Source: Rheinheimera sp. 1928-s (GTDB lineage: Bacteria > Pseudomonadota > Gammaproteobacteria > Enterobacterales > Alteromonadaceae). From it: a DNA stretch of 64,000 nucleotides. The notes beneath the pieces are model-generated. The model made no database searches. It was not told where the DNA came from and saw only the letters and a program-made list of their open reading frames with translations. Location: assembly GCF_029269265.1 (NCBI RefSeq), contig NZ_JARIXP010000005.1, forward strand, positions 403,381 to 467,380, given 5' to 3'. The position numbers were made by a program, and so were the translations under genes. Below are positions 1 to 10,236 of the stretch, piece by piece (position 1 is the first letter of the stretch; the number at the start of each line of letters is the position of its first letter).

Positions 1-1
1 T

Positions 2-886
2 GCGGGCTATAAAGAGCCGGTACTCGTATCTGGCACTGACGGTGTGGGTACTAAACTGCGTCTGGCTATGGATTTAAAACGCCATGACAGCGTAGGTATC
101 GACTTAGTGGCCATGTGTGTCAACGACATAGTGGTTTCAGGTGCTGAACCTTTATTTTTCCTCGACTACTACGCCACTGGCAAACTGGATGTAAATACTG
201 CTGCTACTGTAGTAGAAGGCATAGCCAAAGGCTGTGAGCTGGCAGGTTGTGCTCTGGTCGGTGGTGAAACTGCTGAAATGCCAGGTATGTATCACGGTGA
301 AGACTACGACATCGCAGGTTTTAGCGTAGGTGTGGTTGAGAAGTCTGAAATCATCGATGGCAGCAAAGTCAAAGCTGGCGATCAGCTCATTGCATTAGCG
401 GCTTCAGGTCCTCACTCCAACGGTTTTTCGTTAATTCGTAAAGTGCTGGAAGTCAGTGGCCAGGATCCTCAAACCATGCTGGAAGGCAAAACTATTGCTG
501 ACCACCTGTTAGAGCCGACCCGCATTTATGTAAAAAACCTGCTGGCGTTGATTAAATCTATGCCTGTACATGCCTTGTGCCATATCACGGGTGGCGGTTT
601 CTGGGAAAATATCCCACGTGTACTGCCAGAAAACACTCAGGCAAAAATCATCGAGAGCAGCTGGCAGTGGCCTGCTATTTTCAGTTGGTTACAACAGCAA
701 GGTAACGTCGAACGTCACGAAATGTACCGCACCTTCAACTGTGGTGTAGGCATGATCGTCGTAGTTCCTGCCACTCACTTAGATGCGGCTTTAGCCCAGT
801 TAAAAGCAGCTGGCGAAAACGCCTGGCACTTAGGTGAAATCAATCAGGTTGCTGCCGACCAGGCTCAAGTTGTGATTGAAGGCTAA
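2..886 (+). CDS. purM: Phosphoribosylformylglycinamidine cyclo-ligase (AIR synthetase), 5'-truncated
   Basis: Fifth step of de novo purine synthesis: ATP-dependent ring closure of FGAM to AIR in the cytosol. The frame is open from base 2, so the start lies outside the window; about 294 residues remain of a family usually near 345. Visible PurM signatures are GTDGVGTKL at the left edge, the D-L-V-A-M-C-V-N-D segment, GGETAEMPG and the glycine-rich [14 protein letters not shown] near the C-terminus. purN follows after 8 bp on the same strand, the usual purMN operon. No PurR site is visible because the promoter is off the window. Confidence 0.96.
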   Translation, partial: AGYKEPVLVSGTDGVGTKLRLAMDLKRHDSVGIDLVAMCVNDIVVSGAEPLFFLDYYATGKLDVNTAATVVEGIAKGCELAGCALVGGETAEMPGMYHGEDYDIAGFSVGVVEKSEIIDGSKVKAGDQLIALAASGPHSNGFSLIRKVLEVSGQDPQTMLEGKTIADHLLEPTRIYVKNLLALIKSMPVHALCHITGGGFWENIPRVLPENTQAKIIESSWQWPAIFSWLQQQGNVERHEMYRTFNCGVGMIVVVPATHLDAALAQLKAAGENAWHLGEINQVAADQAQVVIEG

Positions 887-894
887 ACCCAACC

Positions 895-1545
895 ATGAAA
901 TCTATTGTGGTACTGATTTCAGGTAGTGGCTCCAATCTGCAGGCTATTTTAGATGCCTGCAGTGCTGGTTTTATCGCGGGTAAAGTCACAGCTGTTGTAT
1001 CAAACAAAGCCAAAGCTTATGGTTTGGAACGGGCAAAAAAAGCCGGAGCTAAAGCTCTAGTGCTTGATCATAAAGCCTATGCCGACCGTGCTTCTTATGA
1101 CAAAGCTTTGATTGAAACTATTGATCAGCATCAGCCTGATTTGGTGGTGCTTGCTGGTTTTATGCGTATTTTAACGCCTGAATTTGTCCAGCATTATCAA
1201 GGCCGCTTACTGAATATTCATCCTTCGTTATTGCCGAAATATCAAGGCTTGAATACCCATCAGCGCGCTATTGATGCAGGGGACACTGAACATGGCTGCT
1301 CAGTGCATTTTGTCACTGCAGAGCTAGACGGCGGTCCTGTCATTTTACAAGCCAAGGTTCCGGTTTTTCCGGGCGATGATGCGGATGCAGTGGCACAACG
1401 TGTACACGAGCAGGAACATCGTATTTATCCATTAGTTGTACGCTGGTTTTGTCAGAACCGTTTACAACAGCAGTCAGATAAGGCATTGTTAGATGGCCTT
1501 TTATTGTCTGACCATGGATATGCAAATGACCAGGATGACGAATAA
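895..1545 (+). CDS. purN: Phosphoribosylglycinamide formyltransferase 1
   Basis: Transfers the formyl group of 10-formyl-THF to GAR in purine synthesis. It has 216 residues, like E. coli PurN. Visible landmarks are the phosphate loop SGSGSN (9-14), the catalytic Asn107 and His109 in NIHPSLLP, and Asp145 in ELDGGPV. ATG lies 8 bp after the purM stop. The 3' end overlaps the start region of the next gene, suggesting one transcript. Confidence 0.97.
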   Translation: MKSIVVLISGSGSNLQAILDACSAGFIAGKVTAVVSNKAKAYGLERAKKAGAKALVLDHKAYADRASYDKALIETIDQHQPDLVVLAGFMRILTPEFVQHYQGRLLNIHPSLLPKYQGLNTHQRAIDAGDTEHGCSVHFVTAELDGGPVILQAKVPVFPGDDADAVAQRVHEQEHRIYPLVVRWFCQNRLQQQSDKALLDGLLLSDHGYANDQDDE

Positions 1546-2257
1546 ATGGCGCCTTAGTGCGTCATTTTTTTTACTCTTTTCAAGTCTTTTATCAGCTGAA
1601 GAACCTGCAGCTGTGCCTTTAGCACAGTTATCAACTTTTGAAGCCAGTTACAATGTATTGCGTTCCGACAAAAAACACGGTGAAGCCAAACGTTATGTCA
1701 AAGTCACTGAACAAGGTTACGAGTTGGGCTACAGCAGTGATATCAGTTGGCTGATTTTCACAGATAAACGCTCTGAACAGTCTTTTTTCAGTGTCAAAGA
1801 TGGCCGTATTCAACCAAACCGTTATGTGATGAAGCGCACTGGCTCAGGCCCGAACCGTTATTACGAGTTAAACCTGAACTGGGAAAACAAAGAGCTAAGG
1901 GTTGGAAAATCTAAAAAGACCAAAGCTGTGCAATGGAACGAGCAATGGCTTGACCCTTTGAGTTACCACGGCCAGCTGGCTTTGGATTTAAAAGCCGGGA
2001 AAACTGAATTTGTTTATCAGGTACTGAACCGTCATGGTGAAGAACGTAAGTACAGCTTTAAAGTGGCTGGCGAAGAATGGTTGTCCCTGCCCTACGGTAA
2101 AGTAAAAGCGATACGGATTGAACGCACTGGCACTGGTCCAGACAAACAAGTATTAGCCTGGGTAGCACCGGAGCTGGATTATTTATTGGTCCGTTTATGG
2201 CAGGCAGAAGACAATGTCGAGCAGTTTGATATTCAGCTGGCAACGTTCAAACCTTAA
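1526..2257 (+). CDS. DUF3108-family exported protein
   Basis: About 243 residues, with an N-terminal signal peptide (basic TNKWR followed by a hydrophobic SASFFLLFSSLL run and an S-A-E cleavage region). The rest resembles the DUF3108 family found downstream of purMN in many gammaproteobacteria; its biochemical role is unknown. Several in-frame ATGs overlap the end of purN (1514, 1526, 1535). I chose 1526 because GGAT lies 6 bp upstream. The signal peptide is intact with any of these starts. It is probably cotranscribed with purMN and envelope-located. Confidence 0.8.
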   Translation: MTRMTNKWRLSASFFLLFSSLLSAEEPAAVPLAQLSTFEASYNVLRSDKKHGEAKRYVKVTEQGYELGYSSDISWLIFTDKRSEQSFFSVKDGRIQPNRYVMKRTGSGPNRYYELNLNWENKELRVGKSKKTKAVQWNEQWLDPLSYHGQLALDLKAGKTEFVYQVLNRHGEERKYSFKVAGEEWLSLPYGKVKAIRIERTGTGPDKQVLAWVAPELDYLLVRLWQAEDNVEQFDIQLATFKP

Positions 2258-2272
2258 ACTTTTCTCTTATAA

Positions 2273-2289
2273 AGCCGCTTATTGCGGCT
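2273..2289. terminator. Short hairpin between convergent genes
   Basis: AGCCGC / GCGGCT with a 5-nt loop. It overlaps the stop codon of the yafJ-type gene and lies 15 bp after the DUF3108 stop. T-rich sequence follows on the minus strand. It may act as a weak bidirectional terminator. Confidence 0.4.
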
Positions 2290-3043
2290 CTCCTGCTTTA
2301 AACAACTGTGCTTGTCCCGACGTCATCACCTGCCATTGTTCGTTACAGGTCAGCGGCAAAGTCGCAATAATAGTCACTACATCCTTTTCAGTGGTTTCTT
2401 TTGAAAAATCAATATCTACATCCATATCAGACAGCAGTGCCACACCAAAAGGCGCTCTTCTGGTGATCCAATGCAGTTTGGTGCTGCAATACGCCAGCAA
2501 GTAATCGCCATCTGATATCAACAAATTAAACACACCTAACTGCTGCAAAGCCGGACACAAGCTAGCAAGGTAATCGAAAGCCTGCTTCATATCTGCAGGT
2601 GGTGTAGGGAACTGTTGTTCGAGCGCATTGAGCAGATAACAAAACGCATGTTCGCTGTCGGTTTGCCCTACCACAAGATGTTTGCCGGTCGCTAAAGCTT
2701 CGAAACCATGCAACTGACCATTGTGGGCATAAGTCCAGTAACGCCCCCATAAAGTACGGGTAAAAGGATGGGTATTTTCAAGCCCCACTCCCCCACTGTT
2801 GGCCTGACGGATATGCGCCACCACAGCTGTACTTTTAATGGGGTAGTCACTGATAAGCCGCGCAATTTCAGACTGATAACTCGGATCGGCATCTTTAAAA
2901 GTACTAACCCCTTTACCCTGATAAAAAGCCACACCCCAGCCATCTTTATGCGGACCCGTCTTGCCACCCCGCTCTCTTAAGCCTTTAAAGCTAAAACAGA
3001 TGTCGGTCGGCACATTGGCTGACATTCCTAATAACTCACACAT
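2279..3043 (-). CDS. yafJ: Class II glutamine amidotransferase, YafJ type
   Basis: 254 residues, near-identical in length to E. coli YafJ (255). The N-terminal Cys2 exposed after Met removal is the Ntn-hydrolase nucleophile (MCELLGMSAN). Other landmarks are the DGWGVAFYQG segment, HIRQANSGG and the AHNGQLHGF motif of the GATase_6 fold. YafJ proteins lack a synthetase domain and their physiological substrate is not established. It is convergent with the purMN-DUF3108 operon. Confidence 0.9.
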   Translation of the reverse strand: MCELLGMSANVPTDICFSFKGLRERGGKTGPHKDGWGVAFYQGKGVSTFKDADPSYQSEIARLISDYPIKSTAVVAHIRQANSGGVGLENTHPFTRTLWGRYWTYAHNGQLHGFEALATGKHLVVGQTDSEHAFCYLLNALEQQFPTPPADMKQAFDYLASLCPALQQLGVFNLLISDGDYLLAYCSTKLHWITRRAPFGVALLSDMDVDIDFSKETTEKDVVTIIATLPLTCNEQWQVMTSGQAQLFKAGEPQ

Positions 3044-3169
3044 AAATCAGATAGCTTCCTATACTTGGTAACACGACACACTGAAGCTGCAACAAAAGTT
3101 GACAGTAAACCAAGCTGCAAAGTAAGGAATTACTTGCATCTTTGCAACAGGCACACTACTCTAAGCCCA

Positions 3170-3186
3170 CAGTGGTCTGACCTCTA
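3170..3186 (+). promoter_or_regulatory. FadR-type operator upstream of fadE
   Basis: The core TGGTCTGACC (3173-3182) fits the FadR consensus AACTGGTCNGACCAGTT at every core base. It sits about 20 bp before the fadE start, where FadR would block transcription until acyl-CoA accumulates. The outer positions match less well. Confidence 0.7.
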
Positions 3187-3203
3187 GTTCTCAGGAGTAA
3201 ATT

Positions 3204-5666
3204 ATGGATGTGTTATTTTTTTGGGTAGCCTTGCTTGGCATAGTCGCCGTGCTCGCCTACCACAGAGCAAGTTTAACTATGTTTACAGCAGTCATCGCTG
3301 CTTTATTAGCTGTTGCGACCTTCACTGATACAGTGGGTGTCGTCAGTTGGGTGCTGTTTTTAATAGTCGCAGTACCATTAAATGTAGCCAGTATACGTCA
3401 ACAGTACTTAACCAAGCCGCTGTTGAAAATGTACCGCAAGATTATGCCGGAAATGTCGACCACAGAAAAAGAAGCTATTGATGCCGGCACCACCTGGTGG
3501 GAAGGCGATCTATTCCGTGGCACGCCAGACTGGCACAAACTGCACAACTATCCGAAACCGCGTTTAAGTGCAGAAGAACAGGCGTTTTTAGATGGCCCAT
3601 GTGAAGAATTACTGGCCATAGTAGATGACTGGCACACCACACACGAGCGTGCTGACTTATCACCAGAAGTGTATCAGTACCTGAAAGACCATGGCTTCTT
3701 CGCGATGATCATCAAAAAGCAATACGGTGGTCTGGAGTTTTCTGCTTATGCCCAGTCTTGTGTACTACAAAAATTAACCAGCAAAAGCATGGTGTTATCC
3801 AGCGTAGTTGGTGTACCTAACTCGTTAGGCCCAGGCGAGCTGTTACAACATTATGGTACCAAAGAGCAGCAGGACCACTACCTGCCTCGTTTGGCCAAAG
3901 GTTTAGAAATTCCTTGTTTTGCCTTAACCAGCCCTGAAGCTGGCTCTGATGCCGGCGCTATCCCGGACTTGGGTATAGTGTGTAAAGGCGAATGGGAAGG
4001 CCAGGAAATTATTGGTATGCGCCTGACCTGGAACAAGCGTTATATCACGCTGGCTCCTATAGCTACTGTATTGGGTTTAGCATTCAAAATGCAGGATCCG
4101 GACGGTTTATTAGGCGATAAAAAAGATTTAGGCATCACTTGTGCTTTGATCCCTGTCTCTACACCAGGCGTCAAAATTGGCCGTCGTCACTTCCCGCTGA
4201 ACGTACCATTCCAGAATGGCCCTACTCAGGGTGAAGAAGTTTTTGTGCCGCTGGATTACATCATCGGTGGTCCAAAAATGGCTGGTCAGGGCTGGCGTAT
4301 GCTGGTGGAATGTTTGTCAGTAGGCCGTGCTATTACTCTGCCGTCAAACAGCACTGGTGGTATCAAAGCTGCAGCCCTACTGACAGGTGCTTATGCCCGT
4401 ATTCGTCGTCAGTTCAAACTGCCTATAGGTAAAATGGAAGGTATTGAAGAAGCCTTAGCCCGTATTGGCGGATACGCCTATATGGCAGAAGCTTCTACTA
4501 CTATGTCGGTAGGCTCTATCGATTTAGGCGAAAAGCCATCTGTTATTTCCGCTATCACTAAATACCATATGACAGAGCGTATGCGTCAGGTGACTATTGA
4601 TGCGATGGATATTCATGGTGGTAAAGGCATTTGTATGGGCCCGAACAACTATTTAGCCCGCGGTTATCAGGGCGCGCCTGTTGCCATCACAGTGGAAGGC
4701 GCCAATATTCTGACCCGTAATATGATTATCTATGGTCAGGGTGCAATTCGTTGCCATCCATTTGTATTGGCTGAATTACAGGCTGCTGGTTTAGAAGATG
4801 AACGTGCTGCAGTGACAGCTTTTGATCATGCGTTGTTTGGTCATATTGGTTTTAGCATCAGCAACTTCTTCCGTGCTTTATGGTTAGGGGTAAGCAATTC
4901 AGCCTTCTCTTCAAGCCCGTATTCGGATGCAACAGCTAAGTACTACAAACAAATGAACAGATACAGTGCTGCGTTGGCACTTATGTCTGATGTCGCTATG
5001 GGTACCATGGGTGGTGACTTAAAACGCCGCGAACGTATTTCCGCCCGTTTAGGCGATATATTATCCATGTTGTATCTGACGTCTACCGTACTGAAGCGTT
5101 ATAACGACGATGGCCGTCCGGCGCAGGATCTACCTTTAGTGCAATGGGCTTGTGAAGACAATATGTACAAAGCTCAGATAGCACTGGATGAAATGCTGGA
5201 TAACTTCCCGAATCGTATCGTAGGTTCAGTGTTAGGCAAGCTGTTATTCCCTTGGGGTCGTACTTTACGTAAACCTTCAGATCAGCTGGATCATCAGGTG
5301 TCGCGTATTATGCAAACACCTTGTGAAGCCCGCAGCCGCTTAGCGACCAACGTCTATCTGACGCTGGAGCCAAACAACCAGATCGGTTTAATTGAAAAAG
5401 CCCTGACTGATATTCTGGCGGCTGAGCCTATCTTCGACAAAGTGGTGCATGCAGCGAATAAACGTCTGCCATTCTTCCGCTTACACGAAGTCGCAGCTTT
5501 GGGTTTAGAACTAGGTGTGATCACCGAAGCTGAAGCAGAGAAGCTGCGAGTGGCTGAACAAGGCCGTCTGCACACCATTAACGTGGATGATTTTGATCCA
5601 CTGGAACTGGCTGCTGATAAATCATTGTTTGATAAAAAGCCAAAAGCTAAATCTGTTGCCGCTTAA
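3204..5666 (+). CDS. fadE: Acyl-CoA dehydrogenase, FadE type
   Basis: First step of fatty-acid beta-oxidation: FAD-dependent oxidation of acyl-CoA to trans-2-enoyl-CoA. It has 820 residues against about 814 in E. coli FadE. Two hydrophobic N-terminal segments (about 1-20 and 23-55) anchor it to the inner membrane, as in the family. The dehydrogenase core includes [15 protein letters not shown] (flavin/substrate loop), [12 protein letters not shown] and [17 protein letters not shown] in the catalytic-Glu region. SD CAGGAG lies 7 bp before the ATG. It is monocistronic between a FadR-like operator and a strong terminator. Confidence 0.96.
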   Translation: MDVLFFWVALLGIVAVLAYHRASLTMFTAVIAALLAVATFTDTVGVVSWVLFLIVAVPLNVASIRQQYLTKPLLKMYRKIMPEMSTTEKEAIDAGTTWWEGDLFRGTPDWHKLHNYPKPRLSAEEQAFLDGPCEELLAIVDDWHTTHERADLSPEVYQYLKDHGFFAMIIKKQYGGLEFSAYAQSCVLQKLTSKSMVLSSVVGVPNSLGPGELLQHYGTKEQQDHYLPRLAKGLEIPCFALTSPEAGSDAGAIPDLGIVCKGEWEGQEIIGMRLTWNKRYITLAPIATVLGLAFKMQDPDGLLGDKKDLGITCALIPVSTPGVKIGRRHFPLNVPFQNGPTQGEEVFVPLDYIIGGPKMAGQGWRMLVECLSVGRAITLPSNSTGGIKAAALLTGAYARIRRQFKLPIGKMEGIEEALARIGGYAYMAEASTTMSVGSIDLGEKPSVISAITKYHMTERMRQVTIDAMDIHGGKGICMGPNNYLARGYQGAPVAITVEGANILTRNMIIYGQGAIRCHPFVLAELQAAGLEDERAAVTAFDHALFGHIGFSISNFFRALWLGVSNSAFSSSPYSDATAKYYKQMNRYSAALALMSDVAMGTMGGDLKRRERISARLGDILSMLYLTSTVLKRYNDDGRPAQDLPLVQWACEDNMYKAQIALDEMLDNFPNRIVGSVLGKLLFPWGRTLRKPSDQLDHQVSRIMQTPCEARSRLATNVYLTLEPNNQIGLIEKALTDILAAEPIFDKVVHAANKRLPFFRLHEVAALGLELGVITEAEAEKLRVAEQGRLHTINVDDFDPLELAADKSLFDKKPKAKSVAA

Positions 5667-5685
5667 GCTACGATAACCGACAAAG

Positions 5686-5713
5686 AAGCCTGCCCTGTGC
5701 AGGCTTTTTTTTT
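5686..5713 (+). terminator. Rho-independent terminator of fadE
   Basis: Perfect 8-bp stem AAGCCTGC/GCAGGCTT with loop CCTGT, followed by an uninterrupted T run, 20 bp after the fadE stop. Confidence 0.92.
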
Positions 5714-5844
5714 GCCTGTAAAAATACATGGTTCAGAGATTTAGATAAGGAGAAAGGTAAAGCTTAAGAGGAGCATTGAACAGGAAGAAAAGCATGTGGA
5801 GGTTTTTGTTTGTAGTAGTGCAGATTTTCAGAACGTCAGAAAGC

Positions 5845-5866
5845 AAAAAACAGCATTGCTGCTGTT
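5845..5866 (-). terminator. Terminator of the tRNA operon
   Basis: On the minus strand, AACAGCA/TGCTGTT with a 4-nt loop is followed by a run of T. It lies about 20 bp beyond the last tRNA-Pro. Confidence 0.8.
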
Positions 5867-5885
5867 ATTGTTTTGACCGGGAGAA

Positions 5886-5962
5886 TGGTCGGTGATGCAA
5901 GATTCGAACTTGCGACCCCTTGGACCCAAACCAAGTGCGCTACCAAGCTGCGCTAATCACCG
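5886..5962 (-). tRNA. tRNA-Pro(TGG), distal copy
   Basis: 77 nt including an encoded CCA. Acceptor CGGTGAT/ATCACCG, anticodon TGG in loop TTTGGGT, T loop GTTCGAATC. It is identical base for base to the copy at 6192-6268 and is the last gene of the operon. Confidence 0.97.
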
Positions 5963-5982
5963 ACATATAAACCAGTCTAAAA

Positions 5983-6059
5983 TGGGGTGGCTGATGGGGC
6001 TCGAACCCACGACAACCGGAATCACAATCCGGGACTCTACCAACTGAGCTACAGCCACC
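5983..6059 (-). tRNA. tRNA-His(GTG)
   Basis: 77 nt with encoded CCA and the His-specific extra 5' G (G-1) opposite C73. Anticodon GTG in loop ATTGTGATT, very close to E. coli hisR. The outer D-stem pair is a G-T wobble. Confidence 0.97.
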
Positions 6060-6085
6060 ACGGTAGAACTTTCTTCATGTTGCAA

Positions 6086-6162
<77 letters not shown>

Positions 6163-6191
6163 CAAATTCGAGGCCGTTAGGCTCTCTTAAA

Positions 6192-6268
6192 TGGTCGGTG
6201 ATGCAAGATTCGAACTTGCGACCCCTTGGACCCAAACCAAGTGCGCTACCAAGCTGCGCTAATCACCG
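6192..6268 (-). tRNA. tRNA-Pro(TGG), proximal copy
   Basis: First gene of the leftward tRNA operon, 77 nt with encoded CCA and anticodon TGG. Identical to the copy at 5886-5962. Confidence 0.97.
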
Positions 6269-6297
6269 ACTTCGCTACACTACTGCAACGGGGCGGA

Positions 6298-6326
6298 ATA
6301 TTACAGCCCAACCCTTGGAGCGTCAA
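6298..6326 (-). promoter_or_regulatory. Sigma70 promoter of the tRNA operon
   Basis: On the minus strand, -35 TTGACG, a 17-bp spacer and -10 TAATAT, followed by a GC-rich discriminator (TCCGCCCC) typical of stringently controlled stable-RNA promoters. The first tRNA starts about 30 bp downstream. Confidence 0.88.
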
Positions 6327-6511
6327 ACCTTTTTTGCAGCTAAAAAACTGATTGCTTAATATTTGAACCCATTTGCTGTAAAAGGCATCAATAGCGCGAA
6401 AATATGCTGATTTTTTAACTTTTTACGCCAGTTAAACTGATCTGCTTGGCCTCTTTGACGTAGCTGTGCGAAAATACAAATCCTCAGGTTTCAGGTCAAC
6501 AGAGCAGTTTT

Positions 6512-7369
6512 ATGGCAGCACAAATCATAGATGGCAAAGCGGTAGCTCAATCTACCCGTCAACAGGTCGCATTAAGAGTTCAGCAACGCCTTGCAGCAGG
6601 AAAAAGAGCTCCGGGCCTTGCGGTAGTACTGGTAGGTATGGATGCAGCCTCTCAGGTCTATGTAGGCAGTAAACGTAAAGCCTGTGAAGAAGTAGGTTTT
6701 GAATCTTTTTCTTACGATTTGCCGTCTAGCACAACACAGCAAGAGCTATTTGATTTAATCGACAGTTTAAATGCTGATAAAAAAGTAGACGGCATTCTGG
6801 TGCAATTGCCTTTACCTGCAGGTTTAGACGCTTCGGCTATTCTGGAACGCATTCATCCACTGAAAGATGTCGATGGTTTTCACCCCTACAATATAGGCCG
6901 TTTAGCACAACGTATGCCTGCCCTGCGCCCTTGTACGCCAAAAGGCATCATTAAGCTGCTGCAAAGCACGGGCATTCAAATCCGTGGTATGGATGCAGTA
7001 GTGGTAGGCGCGTCCAATATTGTAGGCCGCCCTATGGCGCTGGAGCTGTTATTAGCAGGTTGCACGACCACTGTCTGCCATAAGTTCACCAAACAGCTTG
7101 AGCAGCATGTACGCCGTGCTGATTTAGTGGTGGTGGCCGTAGGCAAGCCTGAATTTATTCCAGGCGACTGGATTAAGCCTGGTGCGCTGGTGATTGATGT
7201 CGGTATTAACCGTTTGGAATCCGGCAAACTGGTCGGTGACGTTGAATTTGATAAAGCCAAAGAGCACGCACGTTTTATTACGCCAGTGCCTGGTGGTGTA
7301 GGCCCTATGACAGTGGCCTGCCTGATTGAAAATACTTTAGAAGCTTGCGAGCAGTTCCACGACCAGTAG
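6512..7369 (+). CDS. folD: Bifunctional methylene-THF dehydrogenase / methenyl-THF cyclohydrolase
   Basis: Interconverts 5,10-methylene-, methenyl- and 10-formyl-THF, supplying formyl groups to PurN and others. It has 285 residues (E. coli 288). Landmarks are [13 protein letters not shown] with the catalytic Lys, the QLPLP loop, [14 protein letters not shown], the Rossmann [11 protein letters not shown] and the C-terminal [11 protein letters not shown]. Monocistronic; it ends 2 bp before a long perfect palindrome that separates it from convergent cysS. Confidence 0.97.
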   Translation: MAAQIIDGKAVAQSTRQQVALRVQQRLAAGKRAPGLAVVLVGMDAASQVYVGSKRKACEEVGFESFSYDLPSSTTQQELFDLIDSLNADKKVDGILVQLPLPAGLDASAILERIHPLKDVDGFHPYNIGRLAQRMPALRPCTPKGIIKLLQSTGIQIRGMDAVVVGASNIVGRPMALELLLAGCTTTVCHKFTKQLEQHVRRADLVVVAVGKPEFIPGDWIKPGALVIDVGINRLESGKLVGDVEFDKAKEHARFITPVPGGVGPMTVACLIENTLEACEQFHDQ

Positions 7370-7371
7370 TT

Positions 7372-7428
7372 AAAATGGGGTCAGAACACATTATTTGCCA
7401 TGCAAATAATGTGTTCTGACCCCATTTT
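7372..7428. repeat. 57-nt perfect inverted repeat between folD and cysS
   Basis: Two 27-nt arms, perfectly complementary, around a CAT loop. The arms begin AAAATGGGGTCAGAACAC and end in T residues on both strands, so it should terminate both convergent genes. The GGGTCAGA core recurs in the palindrome at 17916-17941. Confidence 0.9.
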
Positions 7429-7431
7429 TAG

Positions 7432-8811
7432 CTAACCCCGACGCCAGGTGGTCACACCTGCTTTATCTTCCAGAATAATCCCCTTCGCCACCAAAGCGTC
7501 ACGGGCAGCATCAGCTGCAGCCCAGTCTTTGTTAGCTCGTGCTGTATTACGCTCTGTAATTAAAGCTTCAATTTCAGCAACATCATCTGAATCCGTGCCC
7601 GACTGTAAAAAAGTCTCTGCATCCCCCTGCAAAATACCCATCACACTGCCGAGTTTAATTAACAAGCCCGCAAGCTGTGAGGCTTTGGCCGGATCTGTAG
7701 CTTTTTCTTTGTTGATATCACGCGCCAGTTCAAATAACACAGGCAAAGCCAGAGCTGTATTGAAATCGTCATCCATAGCGGCACGGAAGGTTTTAACGTA
7801 GTCATTGTTCATATCAACATCTGTCGCAGGGCTGACTTCACGCAAGGCTGTGTACAAACGGCCTAAAGCGGAATGCGCCTGCAGTAAGTTTTCAGCCGAG
7901 TAGTTCAGCTGGCTGCGGTAATGACTGGAAATCAGGAAATAACGCACAGCTTCAGCGTTGTACTCTGCCAGCACATCTTTCACAGTAAAGAAGTTGCCTA
8001 AAGATTTAGACATTTTTTCTTTATCCACCTGCACCATACCTGTATGGATCCAGGTATTGACGTACGGTGTGTCATGAGCGCAGCAGGATTGAGCAATTTC
8101 GTTTTCATGGTGCGGGAACTGTAAATCTGAACCACCGCCGTGAATGTCAAAATGTTTGCCTAAATGCTTTGCACTCATGGCCGAACATTCGATGTGCCAG
8201 CCTGGACGCCCTTCGCCCCATGGCGATGACCAGCTTGGCTCATTTGGTTTGGCCATTTTCCATAGTACAAAATCCAGCGGGTCGTCTTTGGCCTGGTCAA
8301 TTTCCACCCGGGCACCAGATTGCAACATATCCAGGTTCTGGTGACTGAGCTGACCATAAGCTTCATATTTACTGACATCAAACAACACATCACCGTCAGA
8401 AGCTATATAGGCATACCCTTTAGCCACCAAAGTTTCTATCAGCTCAATAATTTCAGCCATATGAGTGGTGACGCGAGGTTCAATATCGGCAGGCATTAAA
8501 CCTAATGCTTTAAAATCATCGTGCATAGCGACCGTATAACGAGCCGTTAAAGCATCGCAGCTTTCACCGTTTTCATTGGCACGTTTGATTATCTTGTCGT
8601 CAACATCTGTGATGTTACGCACATAAGTGACGTCATAACCGCTGAAGCGTAAGTAACGGTTCATTACATCAAAAGCAACATAAGTACGGGCGTGACCAAC
8701 ATGACAGAAATCATAAATAGTGATGCCGCAGACATACATAGAAACTTTGCCAGGCACTAAAGGCACAAAGGACTCTTTTTTACGGGTCAGGGTATTAAAA
8801 ATCTGCAGCAT
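7432..8811 (-). CDS. cysS: Cysteinyl-tRNA synthetase
   Basis: Class I aminoacyl-tRNA synthetase charging tRNA-Cys. It has 459 residues (E. coli 461). Cys28 of YVCGITIYD is the first zinc ligand; HVGH (37-40) is the HIGH box; [10 protein letters not shown] and [14 protein letters not shown] supply the remaining zinc and adenylate contacts; KMSKS is intact. SD GAGG lies 5 bp before the ATG. It diverges from ppiB, and no T-box leader is visible. Confidence 0.97.
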   Translation of the reverse strand: MLQIFNTLTRKKESFVPLVPGKVSMYVCGITIYDFCHVGHARTYVAFDVMNRYLRFSGYDVTYVRNITDVDDKIIKRANENGESCDALTARYTVAMHDDFKALGLMPADIEPRVTTHMAEIIELIETLVAKGYAYIASDGDVLFDVSKYEAYGQLSHQNLDMLQSGARVEIDQAKDDPLDFVLWKMAKPNEPSWSSPWGEGRPGWHIECSAMSAKHLGKHFDIHGGGSDLQFPHHENEIAQSCCAHDTPYVNTWIHTGMVQVDKEKMSKSLGNFFTVKDVLAEYNAEAVRYFLISSHYRSQLNYSAENLLQAHSALGRLYTALREVSPATDVDMNNDYVKTFRAAMDDDFNTALALPVLFELARDINKEKATDPAKASQLAGLLIKLGSVMGILQGDAETFLQSGTDSDDVAEIEALITERNTARANKDWAAADAARDALVAKGIILEDKAGVTTWRRG

Positions 8812-8933
8812 GGGCTCCTCGGGAAATCATCAAATCATAGGTCACAAAGCGCAACAGTGTAACATTAGCAAATGTCTTGAGCTATCCTCGCTTTCTTGCT
8901 TTGTTCTATCTGAATTCTGCATCTTGAAGTTAC

Positions 8934-8962
8934 TTGGGTATATACGACAGCTGCGGTACACT
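8934..8962 (+). promoter_or_regulatory. Candidate sigma70 promoter of ppiB-lpxH
   Basis: -35 TTGGGT, 17-bp spacer, -10 TACACT, about 30 bp before the ppiB start codon. Confidence 0.5.
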
Positions 8963-8992
8963 ATCGCCGTTTTTAAGCCATAGGAGATGATC

Positions 8993-9487
8993 ATGGTTAG
9001 CTTACATACCAATTTTGGTGTTATTAAACTGGCATTATTTGCCGACAAAGCCCCTGTAACAGTCGAAAACTTTCTGAACTACGTCAAAGAAGGTTTTTAT
9101 GACAACACCATTTTTCACCGTGTGATCAATGGCTTTATGATCCAGGGCGGCGGTTTTACTCCTGACATGGAACAAAAAGAGCCGGGCAAACCAATCAAAA
9201 ACGAAGCGAATAATAAAGTGGCTAACAAAGCAGGTACTGTGGCCATGGCCCGCACCAGCGACCCGCATTCAGCCACCTGCCAGTTTTTTATTAACGTAGC
9301 CAACAACGACTTCTTAGATTTCAGCTCAGAAACTTCTCAGGGCTGGGGTTACTGTGTATTTGGTGAAGTGGTCGAAGGTATGGATGTGATCAACAAAATC
9401 AAAACTGTGTCTACAGGACGCAAGTTTGGCCATGCTGATGTACCAAACGATGCTGTGATCATCGAAAAAGCAGAAATCCATGGCTAA
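8993..9487 (+). CDS. ppiB: Peptidyl-prolyl cis-trans isomerase B (cyclophilin)
   Basis: Cytoplasmic cyclophilin, 164 residues, exactly the E. coli PpiB length. Active-site landmarks are [13 protein letters not shown] (catalytic Arg), [18 protein letters not shown] and the [14 protein letters not shown] tail. I chose the second of two in-frame ATGs (8993, not 8987) because TAGGAG then sits 6 bp upstream rather than touching the codon. It overlaps lpxH by 8 bp. Confidence 0.96.
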   Translation: MVSLHTNFGVIKLALFADKAPVTVENFLNYVKEGFYDNTIFHRVINGFMIQGGGFTPDMEQKEPGKPIKNEANNKVANKAGTVAMARTSDPHSATCQFFINVANNDFLDFSSETSQGWGYCVFGEVVEGMDVINKIKTVSTGRKFGHADVPNDAVIIEKAEIHG

Positions 9488-10223
9488 AGGCCACAGCCTT
9501 TTTATTGCCGATCTGCATTTAAGCGAACAACGCCCGGATATTTCCGCGGCGTTTTTGCTTTTTTTACAGCAAAAAGCAGCAGAGGCTGATGCGCTTTATA
9601 TTCTCGGCGATTTGTTTGAAGTCTGGATTGGTGATGATAACCCCTCGCCATTGGTGGCTGAAGTCGCTGGCGCTATCAAGGCCCTATCCGCTAAATCTGT
9701 GCCCGTCTATTTTTGCCACGGCAACCGCGACTTTTTGCTTGGCCAAAAATTCGCAAAGCGCTCTGGCATGCAGTTGCTTGATCCTCTGACTGTGGTCGAT
9801 TTATATGGTACTCCTACTTTATTGATGCATGGAGATTCGCTCTGCACTCTGGATATTGGTTATCAGAAGTTTCGGGCCTGGTGGGATCAGAAATGGTGGC
9901 AAAAGCTGATTTTGTCTTTACCGCTGTGGTACCGTCAACATCTGGCGCGCAAAGCCCGTCGTGTCAGTGCTATGGATAAAAAAGGTAAAACATCCGAAAT
10001 TATGGATGTCACGCCGGATGAAGTCCCTAAAGTGATGGCGCAGTATCAGGTGCAGCATTTGATCCATGGTCATACCCACAGACCTGCAGTGCATCAATTG
10101 CAAGGTAACGATGGCAGCACAGCTCAACGTTATGTGTTAGGTGACTGGTACAGTCAGAGTTCTTATCTGGATGTGTCAACGGACGGCTGGCAACTGCACT
10201 TCAACCCCTTGTCCCAGGCTTAA
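9480..10223 (+). CDS. lpxH: UDP-2,3-diacylglucosamine diphosphatase
   Basis: Lipid A pathway: cleaves UDP-2,3-diacylglucosamine to lipid X and UMP at the cytoplasmic membrane face. It has 247 residues (E. coli 240). The calcineurin-like metallophosphatase motifs are complete: ADLHLSE (10-16), [25 protein letters not shown] and HGHTHRP. Translationally coupled to ppiB, as in many gammaproteobacteria. Confidence 0.96.
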   Translation: MAKGHSLFIADLHLSEQRPDISAAFLLFLQQKAAEADALYILGDLFEVWIGDDNPSPLVAEVAGAIKALSAKSVPVYFCHGNRDFLLGQKFAKRSGMQLLDPLTVVDLYGTPTLLMHGDSLCTLDIGYQKFRAWWDQKWWQKLILSLPLWYRQHLARKARRVSAMDKKGKTSEIMDVTPDEVPKVMAQYQVQHLIHGHTHRPAVHQLQGNDGSTAQRYVLGDWYSQSSYLDVSTDGWQLHFNPLSQA

Positions 10224-10236
10224 TGCTGAGATTTTT

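Noticed and set aside
1340..1525. Minus-strand frame inside purN
   Set aside because: Shadow of purN coding sequence; same reasoning applies to the other short antisense frames inside housekeeping genes.
8812..8992. T-box or riboswitch before cysS
   Set aside because: No AGGGTGGNACCGCG T-box sequence or terminator-antiterminator pair in the gap.
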